A stretch of DNA of 64,000 nt from Eubacteriales bacterium (GTDB lineage Bacteria > Bacillota > Clostridia > Lachnospirales > Lachnospiraceae), in contig JAUNPS010000006.1 in the NCBI GenBank assembly GCA_030536575.1, positions 62,001 through 126,000 on the forward strand, in the 5' to 3' direction. Made by a program: the position numbers and the translations under genes. Below the pieces are notes generated by a model that was given only the letters and a program-made list of their open reading frames with translations, ran no database searches and had not been told where the DNA came from. Below, piece after piece: positions 25,894 through 34,660 of this stretch; position 1 is the first letter of the stretch, and every line of letters begins with the position of its first letter.

Positions 25894-28048
25894 GTTCCAG
25901 TTCCTCCTTTGACAGTTGTGACGTTGCAATCTGTTCGTAAACCTCACAGGTTTTCAGCAGCTCCCGGTGTGTCCCGATTCCGGCAATCCGCCCCTCATCC
26001 AGGACAATGATCTGCTCCGCATGCAGGATCGTGCTGATCCGCTGCGCAACAATAATCGTCGTCGCCTCCGCCGTGGCCTCCCTCAGCGCCTTCCTGAGGG
26101 CCACATCCGTCTTATAGTCCAGCGCCGAAAAACTGTCGTCAAACACATAGATTTCCGGATTCTTCGCGATTGCCCTGGCAATGGAAAGCCGTTGCTTCTG
26201 CCCACCGGAAACATTCGTCCCGCCCTGGGCGATCGGCGACTCATACCGCTCTTCCTTCGCCTCAATGAATTCGGACGCCTGCGCGATTCGGGCCGCCCTT
26301 TCCACCTCCGCTTCCGACGCTTCTTCCCAGCCATACCGGATATTCGAATCAATGGTTCCGGAGAACAGGACGCCCTTCTGGGGCACATACCCAATCTTGT
26401 CATGAAGTTCATGCTGAGACAGCTTCCGCACATCCACGCCGTCCACCAGCACCTGCCCCTCCCGCACGTCAAAGAAACGCGGGATCAGGTTTACCAGCGT
26501 AGACTTTCCGCATCCGGTGCTTCCGATGATCGCCGTCGTCTCCCCTGGCTTCGCCGTAAAGGTGATATGCTCCAGAACCGGCTGTTCCGCTCCCGGATAG
26601 GCAAAGGAAACGTCCCGGAATTCCACATAGCCTTTCCTGCACGGATCGGCATGCTCCGGCACTTCCGGATCAGCCAGGTTTACTTCCGTGTCCAAAATTT
26701 CATTGATCCGCCCGGCCGACACCAGCGCCCGCGGCAGCATGATCGACATAGCCGTCAGCATCAAAAACGACATGATGATCATCATTGTATACTGGATATA
26801 GGCCATCATATCGCCCACCTGCATTGTCCCTTTATCAATCCCCAGCGACCCGCAGTATACGATCAAAACGGTAATGCCATTCATAATGAACATCATCATC
26901 GGCATCATAAAGGTCATGCAGCGGTTTACGAACAGGTTTACCCTTTTGAAATTCTGGTTCGCCTCCTCGAACCGCTCCTTCTCCCGCTCTTCCCGGCTGA
27001 ATGCCCGGATCACCGGGATTCCCTGGAGAATTTCCCGCGATACCAGGTTCAGGCGGTCGATCAGGGTCTGCTGGATGCGGAATTTCGGCATCGCCACCGT
27101 CATCAGAATCAGCACCAGCAAAATGATCAAAACCACCGCCAGCACGATCACCCACGCCATACCCACATTCGTCTGCAATGCCTTCGAAACGCCTCCAATT
27201 CCCAGAATCGGCGCGTACAGCACGATCCGGAACACCATTGTCAGAAGCATCTGGATCTGCTGGATATCGTTCGTGCTGCGCGTGATCAGGGATGCCGTGG
27301 AAAACCGGTCAAATTCCGCATTGGAAAAGGACATAACCTTGCGGAATACCATTTCCCGCAGCTTCCGGCTCATTCCGGCCGCCACCCGGCAGGAAAGGAA
27401 CATCACCGTCACCGCAGCCAGCATGATCACCAGCGCAAACCCCAGCATTTTTACACCGGCCTTCAAAAGATACCGTGTCTGAAGCGCTTCCATATCCACG
27501 CCCTGGGCCTCATACTCCGCCTTCACGAACGCAACGGCAGCCTGGCTCAGCATCGTATCCGGATAGTCCGCAAACTTTTCGTACATAGCCTCTTTTATCA
27601 TTGAAAATTGTTCTTCCGGGAGTGCCTGAAAAAGTTCAAAAGGATCGGCATTCTCCGGAAGTCCCATAGCCGCCAGCATCTGTCCCGCATTTTCCCCGGA
27701 GGTCAGGCCGTAAACGGCCAGCATCGGTTTCTCGAAAACCGCATTCAGCGCTTCCCGCTCCGTTTTGCTGACGCTGTTCAAATGCCAAAGATCGCCCTCC
27801 TCTGTATAATGAGACTCCACCAGGGCCTTTTCCTCTTCATCCAGAAACAAAAATAGCTTCTCCATGGTTTCCGCCCGCAGATCCTGGGCCACGGCGTCCT
27901 CCACGCCGCCCTGCTGGATCCCTACGTTCACGATGTTTGAGGTATACTCCGGCAGAGACAGGTCGCAGTTGGCCTGCACGAACAGCAGCACCACAATGAT
28001 CAGGATTTCCCACGTAAATTCCTTCAGATGTTTCATTAATTTCAGCAT
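25886..28048 (-). CDS. Heterodimeric ABC exporter, subunit 1
   Basis: 720 aa, longer than usual because of an insertion of about 130 residues between the first two membrane helices (about residues 45-180), which should lie outside the cell. NBD: Walker A GSTGCGKST, signature NVSGGQKQRLSIARAI, Walker B IYVFDDSFSALD. The catalytic Glu is Asp, marking the degenerate ATP site typical of one half of a heterodimer such as BmrC or LmrC. Start 3 nt after the MarR gene with GGAGGAG. MarR-family control is inferred from this operon order and the operator at 28650. Confidence 0.93.
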   Translation of the reverse strand: MLKLMKHLKEFTWEILIIVVLLFVQANCDLSLPEYTSNIVNVGIQQGGVEDAVAQDLRAETMEKLFLFLDEEEKALVESHYTEEGDLWHLNSVSKTEREALNAVFEKPMLAVYGLTSGENAGQMLAAMGLPENADPFELFQALPEEQFSMIKEAMYEKFADYPDTMLSQAAVAFVKAEYEAQGVDMEALQTRYLLKAGVKMLGFALVIMLAAVTVMFLSCRVAAGMSRKLREMVFRKVMSFSNAEFDRFSTASLITRSTNDIQQIQMLLTMVFRIVLYAPILGIGGVSKALQTNVGMAWVIVLAVVLIILLVLILMTVAMPKFRIQQTLIDRLNLVSREILQGIPVIRAFSREEREKERFEEANQNFKRVNLFVNRCMTFMMPMMMFIMNGITVLIVYCGSLGIDKGTMQVGDMMAYIQYTMMIIMSFLMLTAMSIMLPRALVSAGRINEILDTEVNLADPEVPEHADPCRKGYVEFRDVSFAYPGAEQPVLEHITFTAKPGETTAIIGSTGCGKSTLVNLIPRFFDVREGQVLVDGVDVRKLSQHELHDKIGYVPQKGVLFSGTIDSNIRYGWEEASEAEVERAARIAQASEFIEAKEERYESPIAQGGTNVSGGQKQRLSIARAIAKNPEIYVFDDSFSALDYKTDVALRKALREATAEATTIIVAQRISTILHAEQIIVLDEGRIAGIGTHRELLKTCEVYEQIATSQLSKEELEHE

Positions 28049-28051
28049 GCT

Positions 28052-28534
28052 TTACTCCTCCATCCCGCAGCTTCCCGCGCTGTTGCCCTTTCCGGGCTCC
28101 TCTCCGGCCAGCCGTTCCAGGTTCCCCCGGATTTTTTCCAAAATCTTTTTATGGGCCGCCAGTTCTTCCTCTGTGAGACCTTCGTAGATTTCTGCGACTG
28201 CTTCGGTGAGCAGTTCGCGGGTGCGCTCGCTGACCGCCTTTCCTTCTTCTGTGATGTAGACAAGCTGGCTTCTCTGATCCTTCGGGGAAGGCCGCCGGAT
28301 GATCAGGCCGGCGCTTTCCATCCGCTTCAGCATCACGGTCAGGGTCGCCGGCTTCACGCACAGCTTCTTCGCGATCTCAATCTGCGTCTGGCCGTCGTGC
28401 TCTGCGACGGTCATCAGGAGTCTGGGGTCGCCCCTGTACAGATTTTCCCGATCCAGCTTGCTTCTCATAAAACGGAATTCCAGCTTTCGGATGTGCGTCT
28501 CCTGAATGCGGATTTCCTGTAATTTTTCCTTCAA
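28052..28534 (-). CDS. MarR-family regulator of the ABC exporter
   Basis: 160 aa from a TTG at 28534 with AGGAGGT 9 nt upstream; a longer frame to 28630 also starts at TTG but has no ribosome binding site. Winged helix at about residues 40-110: LLMTVAEHDGQTQIEIAKKLCVKPATLTVMLKRMESAGLIIRR and the wing DQRSQLVYITEEGK. First gene of the operon with two ABC subunits; it probably represses the operon until a substrate drug binds. A palindrome overlaps the promoter start region. Confidence 0.9.
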   Translation of the reverse strand: MKEKLQEIRIQETHIRKLEFRFMRSKLDRENLYRGDPRLLMTVAEHDGQTQIEIAKKLCVKPATLTVMLKRMESAGLIIRRPSPKDQRSQLVYITEEGKAVSERTRELLTEAVAEIYEGLTEEELAAHKKILEKIRGNLERLAGEEPGKGNSAGSCGMEE

Positions 28535-28649
28535 TGTCTGTTCACCTCCTGTTTTCTCCTCCTGCCCGCCGGGCCCTTTTGTTTCCCGCCCGACACGCCG
28601 TTTCGGTTCCTGCCCGGTATACTCTTTCAATCGCGGCGCCTTTTATTTA

Positions 28650-28700
28650 GTTAGACAGCTAACGGGAATGTTATCATATCCTATCTGTAAAATCAATAAA
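28650..28700 (-). promoter_or_regulatory. Promoter and putative MarR operator
   Basis: Minus strand TTTATT (28700-28695), 16-nt spacer, TATGAT (28678-28673). The palindrome GTTAG-CTGT-CTAAC at 28663-28650 lies across the expected start site, a typical autoregulatory position. Confidence 0.6.
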
Positions 28701-28776
28701 GAAACTATAAATTTTTGCCCCATTGCGCCTTCTCTTTTCTTTCAAAATTTTTTTGCAGGAAAAACAAAAATAACAC

Positions 28777-28804
28777 TTGTATTTTTCGCCACAAGTGCTA
28801 TAAT
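28777..28804 (+). promoter_or_regulatory. Promoter of tRNA-Val
   Basis: TTGTAT (28777-28782), 16-nt spacer with TGC, TATAAT (28799-28804). A perfect inverted repeat CACTTGT (28774-28780)/ACAAGTG (28791-28797) overlaps the -35 and spacer. Confidence 0.75.
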
Positions 28805-28813
28805 AAAACACAT

Positions 28814-28887
28814 GGAAGCATAGCTCAGCCGGGATGAGCGTTCGCCTCACACGCGAAAGGTCAGGAGTTCGAGCCTCCTTGCTTCCA
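28814..28887 (+). tRNA. tRNA-Val (CAC)
   Basis: 74 nt. The acceptor stem GGAAGCA/TGCTTCC is perfect, the D-loop is TAGCTCAGCCGGGATGAGC, the anticodon stem-loop TTCGC-CTCACAC-GCGAA has anticodon CAC, and the T-arm GGAGTTCGAGCCTCC is standard. Discriminator A; CCA is not encoded. Confidence 0.95.
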
Positions 28888-28914
28888 TTTTTTTTGAAAT
28901 TTTTTATTTTTTCC

Positions 28915-28943
28915 TTGACAAACGGACATTTATAAGATATACT
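28915..28943 (+). promoter_or_regulatory. Promoter of tRNA-Pro
   Basis: TTGACA (28915-28920), 17-nt spacer, TATACT (28938-28943), so this tRNA is transcribed apart from tRNA-Val. Confidence 0.88.
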
Positions 28944-28983
28944 GTCTAAGTGTCAGAAATTAATTGAATATTTCTTACAATAT

Positions 28984-29057
28984 CGGAGTATGGCGTAGCT
29001 TGGTAGCGCGCTCGGCTGGGGGCCGAGAGGTCGCAGGTTCAAATCCTGTTACTCCGA
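28984..29057 (+). tRNA. tRNA-Pro (GGG)
   Basis: 74 nt. Acceptor stem CGGAGTA/TACTCCG, D-arm GCGTAGCTTGGTAGCGC, anticodon arm CTCGG-CTGGGGG-CCGAG with anticodon GGG, T-arm CAGGTTCAAATCCTG. No encoded CCA. Confidence 0.95.
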
Positions 29058-29074
29058 TTTTTTATTGCAAAAAC

Positions 29075-29106
29075 AAGGGTTTCCAGAAATGGAAGCCCTT
29101 ATTTTT
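29075..29106 (+). terminator. Terminator of tRNA-Pro
   Basis: AAGGGTTTCC-agaaat-GGAAGCCCTT followed by ATTTTTTG. Confidence 0.85.
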
Positions 29107-29233
29107 TGAAACATGTGCGCGTGCCACAGGCACACAGTACCGCCAAATATCCGCACAAATGCGGCCGCTTGCTCTGCTGCTCACTGGAATAAATGAGTTC
29201 GCCGCAGCCGCCTCCTAAGCAAATACAAAGCAC

Positions 29234-29779
29234 TCATTTCCTGCGCAGTTTCAGTAAAATGCCCTGCTCTTCTGCCGCCCGCCGAAAACGTTCTGTGATG
29301 AGAATCGCTTTCTCTTTTACGGACAATGTTTCAAATACCGCATCGTTTCTCGCCTGTTCCACCGTCTGTTTTACAGTTTCCATATCCAGCAGATTTACGG
29401 CTACGCAAAAAAATGTCTTTTTTCTGCCGTCGTTGCAGTTTTTTAGCAGCCATTGCAGAAGCTGGATTTTTTCTTTCTGTTCCGCCTGATACGCCTCCAC
29501 ACCCATTTCACGCTGTTTTTCCAAATCCTTTCTCCGGTTTTGGTGCGTGATAAAGGAATCCGTTTTGTCAATGTCCGCATAAAGTTCGCAGGCAAATTCC
29601 CGGCATTGGCTGCAATATGCCGGACTGCCGTGCCGGAGGCTGCATTTCGCGATTTTACACGACTGGTTTCCCTCCCCGCCGCCACAGCCGGGACAATACC
29701 CGTCCAGATGCATCGGGCACAGGCCACAGTTCAGCCCGCACAAGGAAAACAGCAAGTCTTCTCTTGTAAAATTCTTCAA
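29234..29779 (-). CDS. DUF3795-like cysteine-rich protein
   Basis: 181 aa. The N-terminal half is a cysteine cluster (LCGLNCGLCPMHLDGYCPGC, CKIAKCS, YCSQCREFACELY) resembling DUF3795, which probably binds zinc or an Fe-S cluster. The C-terminal half is helical and charged. Start is TTG with a strong AGGGGGGAC 7 nt upstream; no ATG fits. Function unknown. Monocistronic as far as seen. Confidence 0.75.
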   Translation of the reverse strand: MKNFTREDLLFSLCGLNCGLCPMHLDGYCPGCGGGEGNQSCKIAKCSLRHGSPAYCSQCREFACELYADIDKTDSFITHQNRRKDLEKQREMGVEAYQAEQKEKIQLLQWLLKNCNDGRKKTFFCVAVNLLDMETVKQTVEQARNDAVFETLSVKEKAILITERFRRAAEEQGILLKLRRK

Positions 29780-29887
29780 AATTCGTCCCCCCTATTTCTT
29801 ACGTAAAAACCGCAAATAACCTCTGCCGTCCGCTCCGCATTCGCGCGTCTCCCTGTTCAAAATTTCCATTTTCCTTCCGGCTCCATT

Positions 29888-30211
29888 CTATCTTTTATAG
29901 AAAAGTCTTACCGTTTCTTTCAGACCATCGCTGAATTCGTCGAGATCCTCAAGTCGAATAACGCCCTCATTCAGAAGTTCGACCAAATAAAAAATCAGTT
30001 CGGAACGTTTCATTTCCAGGCAGACGCCTTTCTTCTTTTTATCTCTGTTAATCCTTTTTTCCAATTCCCAGAATTTATCGGATGGTGAGCCGTCTTTCCT
30101 TAATATTTCAATGTATTTCTTATTGAGCTTATCCATATAGGCTTCTTGCCAATCGACGATTTTATTTTTGAAAAGTGTCCAGTCCTTCTTTGTGAATCTC
30201 TCTTCCTGCAT
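29888..30211 (-). CDS. Small conserved protein of unknown function
   Basis: 107 aa, soluble and highly charged (MQEERFTKKDWTLFKNKIVD...). No transmembrane segment. I recall similar proteins annotated in databases as 'multidrug transporter', which this sequence cannot be. Predicted all-helical, with a central basic stretch (RINRDKKKKGVCLEMKR) and an acidic C-terminal half (EDLDEFSDGLKETV). Start ATG with AAGGGGAAAA. It follows rlmD by 35 nt and may share its mRNA. Confidence 0.7.
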   Translation of the reverse strand: MQEERFTKKDWTLFKNKIVDWQEAYMDKLNKKYIEILRKDGSPSDKFWELEKRINRDKKKKGVCLEMKRSELIFYLVELLNEGVIRLEDLDEFSDGLKETVRLFYKR

Positions 30212-30246
30212 AGTTTTCCCCTTTTTCGTTCCAATTCTATCAAATA

Positions 30247-31647
30247 TCAAAACTCTATTTCTAAGTCTTTTAATTTCTGTGTTTCTCGTGTGAGCAGAGC
30301 GATTGTCTCCACGTGGCTCGTCCCAGGAAACATATCAACACAGCAAACACGCTCCACCCGATACCCATACCCCTGCATCTCCACCAAATCCCTCGCCAAA
30401 CTCGTCGGCTTACAGGAAATATAAACCATCCTCTCCGCCCCCATACTCCCCGCAATCTTCTGCAGCGCCTTCGGATGCATCCCATCCCTCGGCGGATCCA
30501 CCACCACCAAATCCGGCCGCTCCTCCAGCATATCCACCACCTTCAACACATCCCCCGCAAGGAATTCACAGTTCTCCAGCCCATTCAGCTTCGCATTCGT
30601 CTTCGCCGCCTCCACGGCCTCCTCCACAATTTCCACCCCCACAACCTTCTTCGCCACCGGCGCAAGCATCTGCGCAATCGTGCCGGTCCCACTGTAAAGG
30701 TCGAAAATCACTTTGTCTTTCGTCTCGCCTACATAGCTTCTGGCAGTTTCGTAGAGGACTTCCGCTCCCAGGGAATTGGTCTGGAAGAAGGAAAACGGCG
30801 TGATTTTGAAACGCAGGCCCAGAAGTTCTTCGTAAAAATAGTCCTGGCCCCAGAGGATTTTTGTTCCGTCATTTTGGATGATATCCGCAAGGCTGTCGTT
30901 GGCGGTATGCAGGATGCCGGTGATTTTTCCGGAAAGGGGCAGCGCCAGAAGGGCATCCACAAATTCCTGGAAGCCGGACTCGTAGGTCTTTTCGGTGCTG
31001 GTCACCAGGTCGATCAGGATTTCCTCGGTTCTTGCCGCCTTGCGCACAAGGAGATGGCGGAGGTAGCCTTCATGGCGCATTTTGTGATAAAAAGTCCAGC
31101 CCTGAGCCTGGGAAAATTTCAGGACACACGATAGAATCTGCCGGAAATCGGAATCAACGATCTGGCACTGATCTACGGTGACGATATCGTAGAAGCTCCC
31201 GCGTTTATGCATGCCGAGGACGAGGGGGCCGTCCTTTACTTCGTCGCCGAAAGAGAACTCCATTTTGTTCCGGTAAGCAAACTGACGGGGGCTTGGCTTA
31301 ATTCCTTCGAAAATATAGTTCTGGCAGACTTCGTCCAGGAGTTTCTGCACTTGCTCCGCTTTTAGCTTTAGCTGTTCTTCATAGGGAAGGTTCTGCCAGG
31401 AGCAGCCGCCGCAGATGCCGAAATGGGGGCATGGCGGCGTGATTTCCGCAGGGGCTTTTTCAAGGACTTCCAACAGGCGGGCCTCACATTTGCCTTTTCG
31501 TACTTTGTTAATCTGGAAGCGCACATTCTGGCCTTTTACGGTATGTTTTACGATCACCGGGCGCTCCTGAATTTCCACAATCCCTTTGTTGGGAAAAATT
31601 ACTTCTTTTACGGTTCCTTCGTAGATTTCTCCTTTTTTTATGCTCAT
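30247..31647 (-). CDS. rlmD: 23S rRNA (uracil-C5)-methyltransferase, RlmD type
   Basis: 466 aa. An N-terminal TRAM RNA-binding domain (residues 1-60) and an iron-sulfur cluster motif CPHFGICGGCSWQ (about residues 73-85) precede a Rossmann SAM-dependent methyltransferase: FDLYSGTGTIAQML, VVDPPRDGMHPKAL and the catalytic Cys in VYISCKPTSLARDL. It methylates uridines in 23S rRNA; Firmicutes often have RlmCD-type enzymes with dual sites, so the exact uridine is uncertain. Start ATG with AAGGATGG. Confidence 0.88.
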   Translation of the reverse strand: MSIKKGEIYEGTVKEVIFPNKGIVEIQERPVIVKHTVKGQNVRFQINKVRKGKCEARLLEVLEKAPAEITPPCPHFGICGGCSWQNLPYEEQLKLKAEQVQKLLDEVCQNYIFEGIKPSPRQFAYRNKMEFSFGDEVKDGPLVLGMHKRGSFYDIVTVDQCQIVDSDFRQILSCVLKFSQAQGWTFYHKMRHEGYLRHLLVRKAARTEEILIDLVTSTEKTYESGFQEFVDALLALPLSGKITGILHTANDSLADIIQNDGTKILWGQDYFYEELLGLRFKITPFSFFQTNSLGAEVLYETARSYVGETKDKVIFDLYSGTGTIAQMLAPVAKKVVGVEIVEEAVEAAKTNAKLNGLENCEFLAGDVLKVVDMLEERPDLVVVDPPRDGMHPKALQKIAGSMGAERMVYISCKPTSLARDLVEMQGYGYRVERVCCVDMFPGTSHVETIALLTRETQKLKDLEIEF

Positions 31648-31805
31648 CGTTCCATCCTTTTTATCTGTTTTCTGTCTCTTTTGGCTTCACTTCAGACGTG
31701 TGCCGCCGGCATCCCATACCGTCCAGGCTCCATGCCTGCATGGCTGTTTGGGGCCGCGCTCCGCTTCCGGCCGCGTGAAGCATGTGCTGCTGTCTGCGCA
31801 GAATT

Positions 31806-31840
31806 CAAAAAACAGGCAGGTGCCTTTCGACATCTGCCTG
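31806..31840 (-). terminator. Terminator of the acidic membrane protein gene
   Basis: Minus strand CAGGCAGATG/CACCTGCCTG hairpin followed by TTTTTTG. Confidence 0.82.
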
Positions 31841-31858
31841 CATCCTTTTTCTGACGGG

Positions 31859-32203
31859 TTATTCTGCTTCTGCAGCTGCTTTTACTTCTTCTGCTTTCGC
31901 GGCTACTTTTTCTGCCATCTCTTCCACTTTTTCAGCGGCTGCTTCTACTTTTTCTGCTACGCTTTCTTTTACTTTCTCGGCGGCAGACTCTTCGTCATCG
32001 TCAAAATAATCGTCGAAATCATCGTCAAAATCGTCTTCGAAATCTTCCAGATAATCGGGCGTAAAGTAACGGTATACAGCGTATGCGATCGCTGCTACAG
32101 CAGATACGGCGCCGATAATCGCCAGAATCCACAATACGGTATTCTTCTGTCTGTCGTCCTCTTTTTTCTGCAGATTCACCAGTAATTCTTCCAGTCTGTT
32201 CAT
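31859..32203 (-). CDS. Acidic single-pass membrane protein of unknown function
   Basis: 114 aa. A short helical N-terminus (MNRLEELLVNLQKKEDDRQ), one membrane helix (about residues 22-42), then an extremely acidic Asp/Phe/Tyr stretch (LEDFEDDFDDDFDDYFDDDE) and a Lys/Ala/Glu heptad-like tail (AEKVEAAAEKVEEMAEKVAA). The tail looks like a long single alpha-helix or coiled coil. No homology recognised. It lies between pcrA and rlmD on the same strand and has its own terminator. GGA about 11 nt upstream of the ATG is a weak ribosome binding site. Confidence 0.7.
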   Translation of the reverse strand: MNRLEELLVNLQKKEDDRQKNTVLWILAIIGAVSAVAAIAYAVYRYFTPDYLEDFEDDFDDDFDDYFDDDEESAAEKVKESVAEKVEAAAEKVEEMAEKVAAKAEEVKAAAEAE

Positions 32204-32286
32204 AATACGCACGTCCTTTCCTTTGCTAAAGAATATTTTGGGTATAGTATATCACGATTTTTCCAATTTTACTATATGAAATATGA

Positions 32287-34509
32287 TTAAATTTTCTTAA
32301 GTTTTGCAAATGCGGCAAACATCTTTTTGATCCCGTATTTTTCAAAATTGACGGTGACTTCGTAGTCCTTTCCGCCGTCCACGATTTTTTCAACCATTCC
32401 GACGCCGAATTTGATATGGCGCACCGTGTCGCCCACTTCATAATCCAGTTTGTCTGATTTTTTCACCTGGAAATCTTTCGGGTCAAATGCCTTGGCCTGG
32501 AAGACTTCTTTTGCCTGCTGAAAGGCGTTTTTCGCCTTTTCCCTTGGGACAGCGGCCTCTTCTTTCCGGGATGCGGAAATGTTGCTGAAGGTCAGAAGGT
32601 CTTTGGGGATTTCTTCCATAAAGCGGGAGGTGCGGTTATACTGGGTTTCGCCGCGCACCATCCGCTGTCTGGCGCAGGTCATAGTCAGATGGCGCATCGC
32701 TCTTGTAATGCCGACGTAACAGAGACGGCGTTCCTCCTCCAGATCGCCGGGGTCGTCGGACGTCGCAGCCATATAGCTGGGGAACATGCCGTCTTCCATT
32801 CCAGCCATATAAACGTATGGAAATTCCAGGCCTTTCGCACTGTGCAGGGTCATCAGGACGACATGGTTCCCGTCGTCGTCCAGGCTGTCAATGTCCGCAA
32901 CAAGCGCCACTTCCTCCAAAAATCCGCTCAATGTGGGCTCTTCTGCTGACTCTTCATAATCCGCCGTTTTGGAAAGAAGCTCGTCGATGTTTTCGATCCG
33001 TGCCTGGGCCTCTTCGGTTCCTTCCGCTTCCAGTTCTTTGACGTATCCGGTCTGTTCGATGATCTGTTCCAGAAGTTCTTTTACGGACAGGAATTCTGTC
33101 TGGCTGCGCAGGGTCTGGATAAATGTCACAAAGGGCTTCAGCTTCACCGCGCTCCGGCCAAGGCTTGGAATCTGGTCTGCGGCACGCAGTGCGTCGTAAA
33201 AGCTCATGCCGTGTTCCAGGGCAAAATCCTGGACACGCGCAAGGGTAGTCGCGCCGATTCCGCGTTTCGGCACATTGATGATCCGGCGGACGGCCAGATC
33301 GTCCCGCGCATTGTCCACGGTTTTCAGGTAGCAGAGCAAGTCCTTGATTTCTTTTCTGGCGTAGAAATTAATCCCGCCGATGATCCGGTACGGAATGTTC
33401 GCCATCAGGAATTTTTCTTCAAACAGACGGGACTGGGCGTTTGTGCGGTAGAGAATCGCGCAGTCCTTGTATTCGCATTCGCCCAGCCGGGTTCGCCGTC
33501 CAATGTCGCCGACCACGTATTCGGCTTCGTCATAGCCAGTGAGGAATTGATGAAATTCGATTTTTTCACCTTCGCCGTTGTCGGTCCAGAGGCACTTCTC
33601 TTTTCTTCCTACGTTGTTCCGGATAACGTCGTTGGCGGCGTTTAGGATGTTCTGGGTGGAGCGGTAATTCTGTTCCAGCTTTACAACGAAAGCATCGGGG
33701 AATACCTGTTCGAAGTTCAGGATATTGCCAATGTTTGCCCCGCGGAATTTGTAGATGGACTGGTCGTCGTCGCCTACCACGCAGAGGTTGTGGTATTTCC
33801 GCGCCAGGATGCTGATCAGCTGGAACTGGGCGGTGTTCGTGTCCTGGTATTCGTCTACCATGATATAGCGGAAACGTTCCTGGTAATAGTCCAGGACGTC
33901 CGGGCAATTCTGGAACAGCTCCACGGTTTTGACGATCAGGTCGTCGAAGTCCAGCGCATTGTTGTTTTTCAGCTGCTTCTGGTATTCTTTATAGGCCTCG
34001 GCGATCCGTTTTTTCGAGAAATCGCCCTGCTGGCGCATCTCATATTCTTCCGGGCCGATCAATTCGTCCTTTGCAGAGGAAATGGCGCTCAGAATAGCGC
34101 GTTCCTTGTAGACTTTGGTATCAATGTTCAGGCGTTTGCAGACGTCTTTCATCACGGTTTTCTGATCGTCCGCATCGTAAATGGCAAATTTTGTATCGTA
34201 TCCCAACCGGTCGATGTAGCGTCTGAGGATCCGCACGCAGGTGGAATGGAAGGTGGCCACCCAGACGCTTTCGGAACCGTAGCCCACCAGCCGGTCGACA
34301 CGTTCGCGCATCTCTCCCGCTGCCTTGTTTGTGAAAGTTATGGCCAGGATGTTCCAGGGATTTACTTTTTTTTCATCAATCAGGTAAGCAATCCGGTGGG
34401 TCAGCACTCTCGTTTTTCCGGAACCGGCCCCGGCCAGAATCAGAAGCGGCCCCTCCGTGTGAAAAACCGCCTCTCTCTGTTCGGTATTTAAACTGTCGTA
34501 AATACTCAT
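32287..34509 (-). CDS. pcrA: ATP-dependent DNA helicase PcrA (UvrD family)
   Basis: 740 aa, normal for PcrA. Superfamily 1A motifs: Walker A ILAGAGSGKTRVLTHR, motif Ia, motif II VDEYQDTN, motif III GDDDQSIYKFRGA, motif IV NYRST, motif V LMTLHSAKGLEFPYV, motif VI LCYVGITRAMRHL, and the C-terminal Tudor-like RNA-polymerase-binding segment (VGDTVRHIKFGVGMVEKI). It unwinds DNA 3'-5' in repair and in removing recombinase or RNA polymerase. ATG with AGAGGAG. Single gene. Confidence 0.97.
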   Translation of the reverse strand: MSIYDSLNTEQREAVFHTEGPLLILAGAGSGKTRVLTHRIAYLIDEKKVNPWNILAITFTNKAAGEMRERVDRLVGYGSESVWVATFHSTCVRILRRYIDRLGYDTKFAIYDADDQKTVMKDVCKRLNIDTKVYKERAILSAISSAKDELIGPEEYEMRQQGDFSKKRIAEAYKEYQKQLKNNNALDFDDLIVKTVELFQNCPDVLDYYQERFRYIMVDEYQDTNTAQFQLISILARKYHNLCVVGDDDQSIYKFRGANIGNILNFEQVFPDAFVVKLEQNYRSTQNILNAANDVIRNNVGRKEKCLWTDNGEGEKIEFHQFLTGYDEAEYVVGDIGRRTRLGECEYKDCAILYRTNAQSRLFEEKFLMANIPYRIIGGINFYARKEIKDLLCYLKTVDNARDDLAVRRIINVPKRGIGATTLARVQDFALEHGMSFYDALRAADQIPSLGRSAVKLKPFVTFIQTLRSQTEFLSVKELLEQIIEQTGYVKELEAEGTEEAQARIENIDELLSKTADYEESAEEPTLSGFLEEVALVADIDSLDDDGNHVVLMTLHSAKGLEFPYVYMAGMEDGMFPSYMAATSDDPGDLEEERRLCYVGITRAMRHLTMTCARQRMVRGETQYNRTSRFMEEIPKDLLTFSNISASRKEEAAVPREKAKNAFQQAKEVFQAKAFDPKDFQVKKSDKLDYEVGDTVRHIKFGVGMVEKIVDGGKDYEVTVNFEKYGIKKMFAAFAKLKKI

Positions 34510-34613
34510 ACTGTACTCCTCTCTTTTTCACCTGTCCTTCATTATAGTATAAATTCCGGGTTCTGTCATCCCAAAGAAAGGCTCCTTGAAAAATTTTTCC
34601 CGATAAAAAACAC

Positions 34614-34642
34614 TTGTCATCTAGTATTGAAAACTATATAAT
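34614..34642 (+). promoter_or_regulatory. Promoter of the DUF1836 gene
   Basis: TTGTCA (34614-34619), 17-nt spacer, TATAAT (34637-34642), 18 bp before the ATG; the mRNA leader would be about 12 nt, barely enough for the AGAGGTG ribosome binding site. Confidence 0.75.
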
Positions 34643-34660
34643 GTAATAGAGGTGAAACAA

